Source: Dermatophagoides farinae (lineage: Eukaryota > Arthropoda > Arachnida > Sarcoptiformes > Pyroglyphidae). From it: a stretch of 64,000 bases of DNA. A program made the position numbers and the translations under genes. This document shows, one piece after another, positions 38,479 to 51,977 of the stretch. Below the pieces are notes generated by a model that worked only from the letters and a program-made list of their open reading frames with translations, had not been told where the DNA came from and ran no database searches. The stretch's first letter is position 1, and the number at the start of each line of letters is the position of its first letter. Where the stretch lies: contig NC_134678.1 in assembly GCF_024713945.1 (NCBI RefSeq), positions 4,774,001-4,838,000 of the forward strand. The letters run 5' to 3'.

Positions 38479-40750
38479 ATACATACGTCATCACCACCAC
38501 ATCACATTTCCCTTATATACATTAATTCTTTAATATAAAAAATTTCTTTTCTGTCTCCCTCCATCCGTCACTAACACTAACATCTACACACGCCCATACA
38601 TCAACGCCAATTTTTTTCGAAAACATCCAGCCAGGGAGAAAATTCTACAACCAAGATCTTTATAGTTAAATAAGAGATTATTATATAAAAATAAATACCA
38701 GTGTTCATTTTGATTAGGGTATATATTTTCCATCCTTTTCCTGCATTACCCGTTCACATCAATTATCGTCGATATTTTGCTTCATTTAATTTTTTTTTTT
38801 TGCTCTTTCTCATTTGTTATTATCCCATTGTTAGTGTCTTTGTTTTTTCTCTTTGCTAACACCACTGATCTAATTATTATAAATTTCTTCAATTTAACTA
38901 TAATTATATAATTCAATGTTTCATGTTTTTAGTCCAATTGATGAATTTTATCATGATTATATGTTGGTGAACCACCATGGATTAACCACCTAAATCATGA
39001 CAATAATTATCACATCTAAGCTGATATATACAAAATGAAAAGAAAAAAAAGACATCAACAATTTGGAATTGAATTCAAAGTTTTATATTTTTAACATCTT
39101 TTTTCGAATATTAATTATTATATAAGAAATTATTCAATGATCATCTTATATTCATTCATTCATTCATACCTGACATCCCTTTCACATACAAACACATGAA
39201 AACGATCATAAAACATGCTCTAAGATCCATCTTAAATAACTTAATGGTGATATTGTCATCTCTTTATATATTACACATAAAAAGATCCATCATTTTCGGA
39301 ATGAACATTTGTTATTAAAACAAGAAAAACGTGATAATATGCATTATTATATAATTCAAATAACCATACCAATCACACACACACACACACACATTTTGCC
39401 TATTTCAACATCAGATTCGAGATTGAAAATTTAATCAAATCTTTAAATATCTTTTGATTAGCAATATCTAATTGATTATGTATCGTTTCGCATCAAGTGG
39501 TTAATTTTTTTTTGTTTCTGTCACCTAAAAACAATCTTTAGTCTAAACATTCATTAATTCTTTCAAACAATTTTCTACAACCATTTTGAAAAATTAAAAA
39601 ATGAAGCCTATTTTCATTGTTAAAAATCTATAATCATCGAATACAATACCGCCACCTTCATTTTCAGTCGTCATCATCATCATCATCAAGCATAATATAC
39701 TAATTTTATTATAACCTGAAAAAAACCATAGAACAAAAATCCAAATCTCGTCATGAAAACATCTACCAAAAAAAAAAAAAAAAAAAAACAATCACGATAT
39801 TCGAATCTGATATAGACGGCCATTAACCACATCCATTATTTTTCCGGTTACCACTTTTTCATAATCCCAGAAATCAAATTTTTTTTTGCAAGTTGCAATA
39901 TTTATTGTTTTTTTTCCCTATCTTAAAATTCAAACATATTTCCACTTCTAGCTTCATTTGTTTATTTTGATTCAAATACCCCGAATACACACGATTTTTA
40001 TTTTGCTTTTTTTTCATTTTTTTAAGATTAAGTTTAAAATTACGTTTTTCTTTCATTCTATCATTTTTCCGTTATCGAAAATCGAGAATGTCATTTTTCT
40101 TTTGTAAACATTTAATACATCAACACATGAAAAGAAAAAATCCATGATACAATCAATCATCAAGGACTCATAAATTATTTTGTTTCCATTAATTTTTTTT
40201 TTCTTTTTTTTTCATTCGATCGGTCCTCTGTTATGATAACTAAGTCAACTAAAAGTTACCAGCAAATTTTTTTAAAATATTCTCAAAACATATTTTAATT
40301 TTTACTCATTATCATTTTCAGATTTTTTTTTCTAAATTGTTATTATTTGCTTTAAGATCATTTCTGATGATGATGATGATGACGATGAAAATCAAGACAT
40401 CACCTGAACATGCTTCATTATGTAACACATTATCATTTTTCTTAGGAGATTAATTAAATCATCATATGCCTATCTACCTTTTCATTTAACAGAATATCAT
40501 CGTTCTATTCACTATCAATGTCTCTTCATAATACACACACTACATGAATTACATTTTTGTCTTCAAAAAAAACCGGATGTTTTATTTTGTGTTTCACTCA
40601 TTTGTTTTTTTTTTCGATAAGATTCTCTTGTTTCTTATTTCTATATACTGCTATGATAATGAAGAAAAGATAATTATATGAATGAATTGATTTTTAACAA
40701 ATGAATGAGTGATTTAATCAAATTTTTTGAAAAAAAATTGACAAAAGAAA
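38479..40750. other. Long gene-free region, probable Nova 3' UTR and KCTD3 3' flank
   Basis: 2.3 kb of AT-rich DNA with CATT and poly-T runs, a CA repeat at about 39376-39392 and an A-run at about 39770-39788. Both neighbouring genes end here. A long 3' UTR for the KH gene is likely, as is common for neuronal RNA-binding proteins. No coding signal was seen. Confidence 0.5.
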
Positions 40751-42635
40751 TTATTCATCATCGAAATTGGAATGATCCGATTCGTTTTCAGATATGGATG
40801 ATGATGGTCGTGATGATGACCTGTTTTTATCATTAGGTCTATTTTCTTTAATTTTTCTTTTCATAGCTGGATTCAGATCCCATACTTGAACATTACCGTT
40901 TTCATGTCCGGTAAAGATGAATCTTCGGTCCCGAATGTCGATAGATAAACCACATACGGAGGTAATTTTCGATCCATCCACGGATTCTAATGTGCAAATT
41001 TTTTGGCCATTAGATGCATAGATTATATTTGCATAATTACAATCGGAATAAGGTATCTCGACAAATACTTGTTTTAAGCCTTCTTGATGTCCATATGGAC
41101 CAATATCATGAAGGTTATCCAAACTATGGCCCGAATAACGGATCGCGAAATTGGATTGAGGCTTTAAACCGGGCTGTGTCGAAATCATTCCTCGAAATCG
41201 GACCAATGACCAAGTACGAACATGCAATTTAGTACACATTGTCATTAAATATTCATGGTCCAGCATTATTTTCCATATGGGGCTCAAATGTACTCGAATT
41301 GTACGGAAAAGTTGTGGCTCTTGGAATTGGGTTTCCGGATTTTGAACCAAGATATGGACCGTACCGCTTTTAGTTCCATAAGCTATTTCGATGGGACAAT
41401 GTGAACAATGATTTAAATTAAACCGCCAACAATCAGAGCATAAGCATGAAATTGCTGTAATTTCTTCACCATCGGGATCTTTGTAGAATTCGTTAATTAA
41501 TAGATCACCATCACTCAATCGAAAAGGAAGTTTTTGCATATCGATTAGATATATTACGCCATGATTAGAACAGAGGAAAAGATAATCCATCATTGTTTTG
41601 TTGAATGCAGTTATCACAGAGACGGTATCATTCTCTTTCAGATCTTGTTCAAACAAGCGAGAATTTTTCCAAATTCCAATGCGACCTTTTTTCTTACATA
41701 AAGTAACTAAAAAAAGAATAATTAATTAAGGTATTAAAGTTTATGTTTTTTCGCTTACCAAGTTGAGATCGAATAAAAAACAATGAATCAACACGACAGT
41801 TTTTCAAATTATAATGACCAATCTCTATAAATTTATCGATTTCAATAGGAACCCTTCTTGGTCGATATGGGTCATTATATGGATCATTATATTGATTATT
41901 ATTATGCAAGTTTTCGCCATTTTTCCACAAAATAATCTCTTTTGAATAGATTGCGATCAGGAACTGTCTCACAGATGAAGATTCCAATACAAAATCCACT
42001 AATTCAATTTCGTCTGAATTGTACTCAAAATCGAAAACGCATTTCCATCCATTATTGTCAGAGAAAAAATAAAATTTGATGAAATGGTTGAATACCACGG
42101 CTAAGCCACGATCGAATGGTATCATTTGTTTAACTTCAGATGATTGATTTGATTTGAGTAAAGACTATGAAAAAAAGAAAGAACAGCAAAATTAGATTAA
42201 ATCATTTACAAAAATTTACAAAACCTCAAACAGAATATTTCCGCCACAAGTTTGAGCAGACATCATATTCTCACGAAGTTCTAGTTTCTTTACTAAAGGT
42301 GTGATGCTGAAAAACTTGGCTTCATCCATCAAACTATCAAAGTTGTGCTCATTCACATTGTGTAATTTATTGGTCCGCAAATAGTTGAGAATAATTGCAA
42401 ACAAATCGGGATCACGATCAATGAATATAGCACCAGAATCATCACGAGATGTTGGTATACCTCCCATCAGCATAGCTGTGAAGAATGTATCCGAGACTGA
42501 ACAAAGAGTGCTTTTGCTTGTAGTGAATCTTTTTCCGCCAACATTCAGATTAATTATCTCCAGCATTGCTTCGGGAATTTTTTTAAAATGCCCAATTCTA
42601 TTCTTTTTTTCTTTATGAGATAAAGAAGATGACAT
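40751..42635 (-). CDS. KCTD3: BTB/POZ and WD-repeat protein, KCTD3/SHKBP1 type
   Basis: Exons 42635-42225, 42164-41759 and 41706-40751 give 590 aa (human SHKBP1 707, KCTD3 815). The N-terminal T1/BTB domain (about 24-125) opens EIINLNVGGKRFTTSKSTLC. It then has IFIDRDPDLFAIILNYLR and EAKFFSITPLVKKLEL, typical of KCTD proteins. A WD/beta-propeller region follows with IGIWKNSRLFEQD, VSVITAFNK, AYGTKSGTVHILVQNPE, LHVRTWSLVRFRGMISTQPG, FTGHENGNVQVWDLNPAMKR and a short acidic Ser-rich tail. KCTD3 is linked to HCN3 channel surface expression and SHKBP1 to CIN85/EGFR; a single arthropod gene would be ancestral to both. The C-terminal tail is shorter than in vertebrates. Confidence 0.88.
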
Positions 42636-43270
42636 GGTTTTGTAAAAACATAAATTCCAAATAATAGCAAATCAAGATCACAGAATTTAGTAATATTTCA
42701 AACAAATATAGCAAAAAATTCAATGATTATCAAAATTAAGTATGATGATCAAAAACAGCAAAAAATACGACGTTCACAATCTTGAAATCCATTATCCATT
42801 ATAATGTGTTTATTACAATAGACAGTTTGTAAACAAAGATTGGCCAAAATTATTTTTAATATCATTTGACGATAAAGGATGGCATTGTATGTTTCAAGTG
42901 CAACAACTAGAACAGAATTCATTCTCGGCGATTGAAATTTTTTGAATCATTGAAGAAAATGTCCAATTTGTAAATGAAATTCACCTTTCATAGTTATTTT
43001 AAATAAAATTGAAAATTTTTTATTCTAGATGAATGCTATATATATAAAAGAAATAATAAGAGAGTAAACAAATAAAATGAGGTTAAGCAGATGAATTATT
43101 TACAAAAATTAAATAAAATAAAAATCATTCTCATTTGATCGTTATAAATGGAAAATATACAAATTTTCATATAGAAAACATTCTTATTCATATGTATAGA
43201 GATAAAATAATTCAAATGAGAATGAGGGTGTTTTAGAAAAAAAAATTTTCAATTTATAATTGAATATATC
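42636..43270. other. Intergenic, no gene seen
   Basis: Holds the KCTD3-type gene promoter and the SNRK 3' UTR, both on the minus strand. AT-rich, without a domain-bearing frame. Confidence 0.55.
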
Positions 43271-45659
<2,389 letters not shown>

Positions 45660-46196
45660 TTATTCATCGAATACAAAACATTCGTCGTTTTTTAATTACA
45701 AAATGGCATTGATCATGAAATTAACATTATTTGCAACTTGAAATGAATGACCCATATTAAAGAATCGAGTTTTGTTAAATATTTTTTTCAATTGTTAATA
45801 ATTAGCTGAGTTTTTAGATTATGTTACACACACTTATAATTATTTGGAACAAATAATAAAAATAGTAAACAAAAATTTACATCAAAGTCAAACAAAACTG
45901 AGAGAAAAGCCATATTCTATACTCGCTTCTCATAGATGTCGTTATGAATTCTTCAATTCTAACTGGAATCTTGTTTTATATCTGATATACAATTAATGAA
46001 AAACAAAATAATTTTTATTTTTTTTCATTTCATTTCATTTTAACAATTTACAATAATAAAAAATTGTAATGAATCATTTAGCTTTTTACAGAATATTATA
46101 ATAGAATTTGATAAAAATCAATCGATTTTTCATTCAATGCATTTGTATGAATATATTCCAGATTTTTCGTTGAAAAAACAAAACATAAATTAATAT
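45660..46196. other. Intergenic, no gene seen
   Basis: SNRK promoter and TSR2 3' flank, AT-rich, no coding signal. Confidence 0.55.
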
Positions 46197-46730
46197 CTAT
46201 TTCTTTCTCCTAACAACAGTCCAACCATCATTTTCAGGACAATCATTATTATCATTGTCATCGTCCATCATCATTAATGAATCCGTAGCTATTTGTTGAC
46301 CACTCGTCGTCGTTTGTTCTGAACAGGAAAGTAACGATGATGGCGTTGTTAAAGTTTGTCTTTCTTTCTCTCTCTTATTTGTTTCAGTATATTTTTCTTT
46401 AGTTTGTTGTAGTTTATCCAAAACAAATTTTTGGTCACCAGCCAATATTTTTTGATAATATCCAAAAATGCTTTCCGAAATCATTTCTAACGATCCATCT
46501 TCAATAATGGTATCAAATTCATTATCTAAGATTTCTGCTATGAAATCAATAAGATCTTGGACAATAAGATGATTATTATCACGAAATAATTGAACAATTG
46601 AATCGCATAACCATTCAATTTTTGTGGTTGTATTCGGTCCACCCATACCGTTTGCAATAGAAATCTGTAAGGATGGCCAACATTCTAATGTTTCCAATAT
46701 TGAACGAAGAAACAATGTTCGATCGAACAT
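46197..46730 (-). CDS. TSR2: Pre-rRNA-processing protein TSR2 homologue
   Basis: A single-exon 177-aa protein (human 191). I start at the ATG 46730-46728 because the upstream part of the open frame is a Lys/Phe-rich leader unlike the family, while MFDRTLFLRSILETLECWPS aligns with the TSR2 start. The core has SLQISIANGMGG, then KIEWLCDSIVQLF, 'IAEILDNEFDTIIEDGSLEM' and a C-terminal acidic run ending ENDGWTVVRRKK, against human 'EDGWTIVRRKK'. TSR2 carries the ribosomal protein eS26 to nascent 40S particles. The DEFDT-type block and the WTVVRRKK tail are diagnostic. Confidence 0.92.
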   Translation of the reverse strand: MFDRTLFLRSILETLECWPSLQISIANGMGGPNTTTKIEWLCDSIVQLFRDNNHLIVQDLIDFIAEILDNEFDTIIEDGSLEMISESIFGYYQKILAGDQKFVLDKLQQTKEKYTETNKREKERQTLTTPSSLLSCSEQTTTSGQQIATDSLMMMDDDNDNNDCPENDGWTVVRRKK

Positions 46731-47892
46731 CTTTGACAAAATAATGATAAACAAAAGAAAAAAAAGATAAATATTCTTGATTCGATTGATTGAAGATTTT
46801 TTTCTTCTATTCCACGATAAATAACAACACGAGGTGTTGATGAAAAACAAATCTTAACAATGCCATCTATCGATTATAAATAATAAAACTTTGAATATGT
46901 CATTTTTGAATATATCAATGATATTGTTTTTTTTCTTGAGTCTGCGTCTTCAAATATATTTGGATGAGTAGCAAATTCACAAAGAAAAAAAACTTTGAAT
47001 ACAGCCAATTCTTCATCATCATCGCATTGAATATATTGCTGATGAGTTGTCCTGTTGTTGTTGTTGTTTTTAAATCGCCCATAATTTTTTTTGTCTTTAT
47101 TTTTACCACACTTTGTCGAAATTGCCAATAGCAAAAAAAAAAATTTTTTTTTCATACATTTATTTACCACATACATTATTAACGAATCATTGTATGTTCT
47201 GTCACTTTATATGTAGAAAAACGCCTAGATTCACGTAAAAAGCCGCTAGTTTGTACATCATCATCAATCAAAATTGAATAAAAATCTTCATACAACGTGT
47301 GATTTTTCAATCATCATTATCCTATTATATTAATCTATTCGATTCTGTTTCGTAGTGTTTCGAAGATTTTACATATAATTATTATTTATTCAAAAAATCT
47401 ACAATCGAATCGTACCTCAAAACATTCGAAAAGATTTTTTTTTTACATTAAACCAAATCCATTCCGTTTTTTTTCACTTGTAAATATAATTATTATTATT
47501 CATTAATCAATCCAATCAAAAGAAATTTTTCCGGCTGACTTTTTGACTTTGACTCGTATTTCTTTTGTTGAGTCATTAAATTTGACTCATAGCCTTTTTC
47601 ATTATTATCATCACTCATCAAAATTTAGCCCAAATAGCAAGTGAAAGAAAAAACAATTGGTAGTGTTTTATTTCATTTCATCTCTTATTATTGTTAATGA
47701 TATCAATTGAACGATAATTAAATACGATTATTCCAATTCAATTTAAAGGTGAGCATAGGATTTATATTATTTTTAATAAAATGATTATAACATAACACCC
47801 ATTATGATGACAGTTGGATTAGATTTTAAAAGATTTTTTCTCGTCATCAAAATCGCATATCCATTACATAAAAACAATCATCAGCTGAAATA
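46731..47892. other. Intergenic region between TSR2 and clathrin light chain
   Basis: 1.2 kb of AT-rich DNA between two divergent genes, with poly-T runs. The clathrin light chain 5' UTR is probably here and may be spliced. No domain-bearing frame was seen. Confidence 0.5.
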
Positions 47893-49135
47893 ATGGCCGA
47901 TTTAGATTTTGCTGATTCTTCTGCTGTACCGACAACTGATGATCCGGTAGCTGAATTTCTTGCACGTGAACAATCTGTTCTTGGCGAACTTGATGATGAT
48001 TTCAATAAGGATGCCCAACCTACAACAACGACAACTGATGATATGTTTGATTCCAATGATATCAGTAAGTTTCGATTATTGAAATTAAAAAATTACAAAA
48101 ATTAAACTTGTTTTTTCACTCTCAATTAAACTTATAGAATTGAATGGAGATCTAAATGAATCGGAACAAGCTAATGGGGAAATTAATAGCCTATCGAATG
48201 GTATATCGGATTTATCCTTAAATAAGTCGGCATCAGGAAGCAATACAGATCCACCTCAATCAATGATGATGAATCAGCCAATCATACCGGCTGAAGAGCC
48301 GGAATCGATAAAAAGATGGCGTGAACAACATGTAAAAAACCTTGAACTTAAAGATCAAGAAGAAAAGGAAAAAATTGAAGAACATAGGCAACAGGCCAAA
48401 AAAGAATTGGAAGAATGGTATCAAAGATATCGTGAAGAATTGGAAAAAACAAAGAAACAAAATAGGTATGTTCTATTTGTCATGTTATTCATGAAATGAG
48501 GGTGTTTTCTTGAAATTGTGGTGTTTGGTGTTAACATGTGACATAAAAAATCTTTATTCTCTTTCGTCCATTTCTTTTCATTCTTTTCTTCCATTTTGAT
48601 TTTAACCAAATACAAAAAAATCTACTTTCTATCATGGGGGTGGGTGTTTTTCCCTTTTCTACTACAACCACATCTGTAAACTAACTTTTAAACTAAACAA
48701 ATGTTCATTATTCTAGAGAGAATAGCAAGTAAGTTCATTTGCCAATTTAATTTTTTTTAAATATCTGCTTGCCATGGTGCTTTTATTTAAAAATTTCGTA
48801 ATGTTCTAGACATTCTTTATTCTGTGTTTGCATGAGCTTTTTGTTGATGTTTTTTTTTATCAAAAATTTAATTACTAACGAATGAATTATTTTGGGAAAA
48901 AAAATTTAGAGCTGCCGAAAAAGAATTTATATCCGAACGTGACAATGAACAACCGGCAAGTAGTGGTCTAGCATGGGAAAAGATTAGTCGAATGTGTGAT
49001 TTTAATCCGAAAACATCACGAAATACACGTGATACATCACGTATGCGTTCAATATTGTTACAGCTAAAACAGAATCCACCGGCGTCATCATCATCGATGG
49101 GTGGTGGTCTTTTAGGTGGTCAAAGTGCATCATAA
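47893..49135 (+). CDS. Clc: Clathrin light chain
   Basis: Exons 47893-48064, 48138-48465 and 48910-49135 give 241 aa. The N-terminal conserved element is 'DPVAEFLAREQSVLGELDDD' (about 17-36), the consensus region that binds Hip1-type proteins in the family. An acidic Ser/Asn segment follows. The central heavy-chain-binding coiled coil (about 125-195) runs SIKRWREQHVKNLELKDQEE to RYREELEKTKKQNR. The C-terminus has EFISERDNEQPASSGLAWEK and ISRMCDFNPKTSRNTRDTSR with RMRSILLQLKQNPP, matching 'WERVARLCDFNPKSSKQAKDVSRMRSVLISLKQ'. The third intron (444 bp) is long and contains a candidate 12-nt microexon at 48717-48728 (listed separately). The protein lines the clathrin lattice. Confidence 0.94.
48717..48728 (+). 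CDS. Clc: Candidate 12-nt microexon of clathrin light chain
   Basis: Twelve bases, AGAGAATAGCAA, are flanked by a TTCTAG acceptor and a consensus GTAAGT donor inside the 444-bp intron. The exon before ends in phase 2 (AG) and the exon after starts with A. Skipping gives Arg-Ala; inclusion keeps frame and gives Arg-Glu-Asn-Ser-Lys-Ala, adding ENSK. The site is just after LEKTKKQNR, where vertebrate light chains carry their neuronal insert. The polypyrimidine tract is weak, as expected for a regulated exon. It has no transcript support here. Confidence 0.45.
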
Positions 49136-51977
49136 AAAAAACAGTATAATGTCACCTGGAACAACCCGGCTATACATGCGAAACGTTTGCACACTTGAAG
49201 TCAATTTTGTCAAAACAATATCAATTTCGGCATTGAATATTTCAAAAATCACATTTAAATAAAACTTACATTAAACATTTTCATAAAGTTTTTTTTAATG
49301 AAAAGATTTTTCCTCAAATAATTCAATCAAAAAAATGACAAATATAAACAAATAAATAAACATAAAAAGCGAGGTAATTTATGATTGGATTCTAAGTCTA
49401 TTTATAATTTACAAATTAATTAATATCTTGATGCCCTATATCTGGATTTATTATGAGAATAAATACATTCAATTTGTAAATTTGGCTTTTTTTTTGGTAT
49501 TTTTTAATTGATTCACTTGTTGTTTTTTCAATATTTATTACTTAAATCATGTGTGTGTCAAATAGATTAGTTGGATTGATTTTTCAAATGAATTTTGTTT
49601 TTTTTTTTAATTTTACAATTATACGTACTTTGTGATTATTTTATTTTATTTTATTTTTTTTTTTTTTTGATGATTTTGATTCGAATCATTATCAGCCAAT
49701 AAGGATGATGATGATGATGATGATACGGTATAGATGTTAATACAGTGCTTATCATCAAACAGATAATACCGTCCATTGTTGTATACCACTACCCTTGTTG
49801 TTATGCATATCGTTTTTACCCTCTTTCTATTACTTGTATATACAGTATTTATATGTTTCCGATTTGATATTCATTTTTGTTTATAGTGGGTGTCTGTAAA
49901 GTAACTGGCTGATTTCAATTGTATCCTAATTGTAAATCAGCCAGTGACTTTACAGACATCCAGTATATACACATCGGTTTTTTGGCTATAGTCACAATAA
50001 ACCAGTTTTTTATGACTTTTCCTTTTACGAATGCCATATGTGTCGCTCTTTTCGTTTACTCGGTGTGTTTTGTTGTTGCGTTTGGCTATATGTTTTTGCT
50101 GTCTCTTGATGTACACATATAACTCGATCCCCTCTTAATAATCTTGCCTGAACAATTGAAGAAGAAACGAAACGAAGAAATCCAGCACCATCGTATCCAA
50201 TTTTCGTATATACAGAGACTCAAAGTGTGTGTGTTATGGTGTGGTGGTTTGGTATGTGTCGGCCAATTTAATAATCATCATCATCATCGTCGTCGTTGTC
50301 GAGAAGATCTTTGAAGACAACAAAACAAACACAAAGAATCGAAGAAAATTTTTTATTTTATTTTCATTTGTCTTTTCCAATTTTTTATCATATGAAAATA
50401 ATACCTCCCAAATCATTAACCATCATCATCATTTCATCTTTAACCAAGTGGAGGTTAGAGCTATGTGTGTGTTTGAAAAAGGCAAATAAATAACAAAATT
50501 TGTTATCAACATCAAACAACGAATCGAATATCAACTATATTTGAGCCAATCAAATCATCATCTCTTTTAACTGGATTAAAAAAAACAAACAAAAATATTC
50601 CCAGCAAATATTGTAAATCATATATAGTCTGTTTTATAATAACAACAATTCTGATTCCATATTGTAACGAAGAATATATACAACATTTGGCATAATGTGA
50701 AAACCACATCACATCACACAAACACACGCACATCATTGCCATCATGAAAACAATAATAATAAGTGTGTGTATTGTGTATGTGTGCAAACACTTGTATACA
50801 TTTGTTTAATATTTTGACATCATATTTCATTATTCAATCAATTCGAATTCTGTTTCAATTTTCATTTCTATTGAATTTCCATCTCATTCAAAATCATCAT
50901 AATCAAAAAAAAGTCATCCACATATTCGAATGTCAGCAAGTAGATTCGATTATATATTCTTATTATAAATAATATTCTAATTAGCTTGACATTTGTCAGG
51001 AATGGTTTGATTTGTATTCTAAAAATGAAAAAATATGAATTTAGATCATCGTTGACATCTTGAACACATGTTTATTATTTTTCTCAATTATATTTATCAT
51101 CAATATTGTTTTTCATTTCATCAAATCAATTCCAAATACTAATGACATATATGATCATTCTGTACAGAATTCTTTCTAAATTAATATTTTTCCAATGATT
51201 ATTATGTATAAAAGAACGAAATTGAATGAACTATTATTATGGTTATTATTATTATTATTATCTGATGTGATGTTACCTACCTAAAAACTTGATTTATTCT
51301 TTTTTCTCATTGAGAAAAAACCAATTTGTAAAGTGTATCAAAGATCAAAAGCAACCAGGAAACATAAAAAACATATATATTTAAGAAAAGTGAAGGAAAA
51401 CCAAAACAAAACAGAAAAATCATCACACTGAATAATCTGATATTGTATTTTGTATAGTGTTTATCTCAAAAAAAAAGAAAAGAAAAACTCAAAAGGTCGA
51501 ATTTGCTCGATTATTTTGGCTGCTTTTTAAATGTAAAATCTTATTGCCTCGTTCTCTATTTGTATATGTACAAAAAAAACAAAAAAGATAAATAACACAC
51601 GCTGGAAAGCGGAAAGAATTTTGTAAATTGTTTCATCATTCTTTTTCTCACACTCAACCTGTCTGTGTCAACAAAAATCAAAGAATTGTTTCATCAACAC
51701 ATATTTTTTCGGCTTTGATCCCAAAGATATATTGGAATATATTGAGATATCAAACCGGAATCAATCAATTTCAACAATTTTTATTAATCAAATTTATTGT
51801 TGTCTTTCCATATTTAATTCATTAATTACTTTTGGCTCGATTCTATTTTCAAAGACAAAAATTATTATTTTGATTATCAATTGGATTGAATTATATCATC
51901 AACATTACTTATTCATCAAGCAATCGATATTCATCTTTCTGTTTGCGATATTTTTCCGCTGCAACAAATTTAAAAAA
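49136..51977. other. Long gene-free region upstream of Pumilio
   Basis: 2.8 kb of AT-rich DNA with a (GAT)7 tract at 49704-49724, TG repeats near 50225 and 50770, and an 82-bp palindromic element at 49884-49965. The stretch just before 51978 is probably the Pumilio 5' leader; it is open in frame from 51732 but is unlike the protein and likely untranslated. No other gene was seen. Confidence 0.5.
49884..49965. mobile_element. 82-bp palindromic MITE-like element with mariner-type ends
   Basis: The left arm (49884-49915) reads TAGTGGGTGTCTGTAAAGTA, then ACTGGCTGATTT. The right arm (49934-49965, reverse complement) is TACTGGATGTCTGTAAAGTC, then ACTGGCTGATTT. They match at 29 of 32 positions. About 18 bp lie between them. 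Both ends are flanked by TA (49882-49883 and 49966-49967), the target duplication of Tc1/mariner elements. No transposase is present, so it would be a non-autonomous remnant, nearly all terminal repeat. The three mismatches between arms suggest moderate age. Confidence 0.6.

Noticed and set aside
46731-46850. 40-residue extension of TSR2
   Set aside because: It does not resemble the family, is Lys/Ile/Phe-rich and low complexity, and MFDRTLFLRSILE aligns as the start.
51732-51977. Upstream in-frame extension of Pumilio exon 1
   Set aside because: Ile/Phe/Leu-rich AT translation unlike Pumilio N-termini; it is more likely 5' leader.
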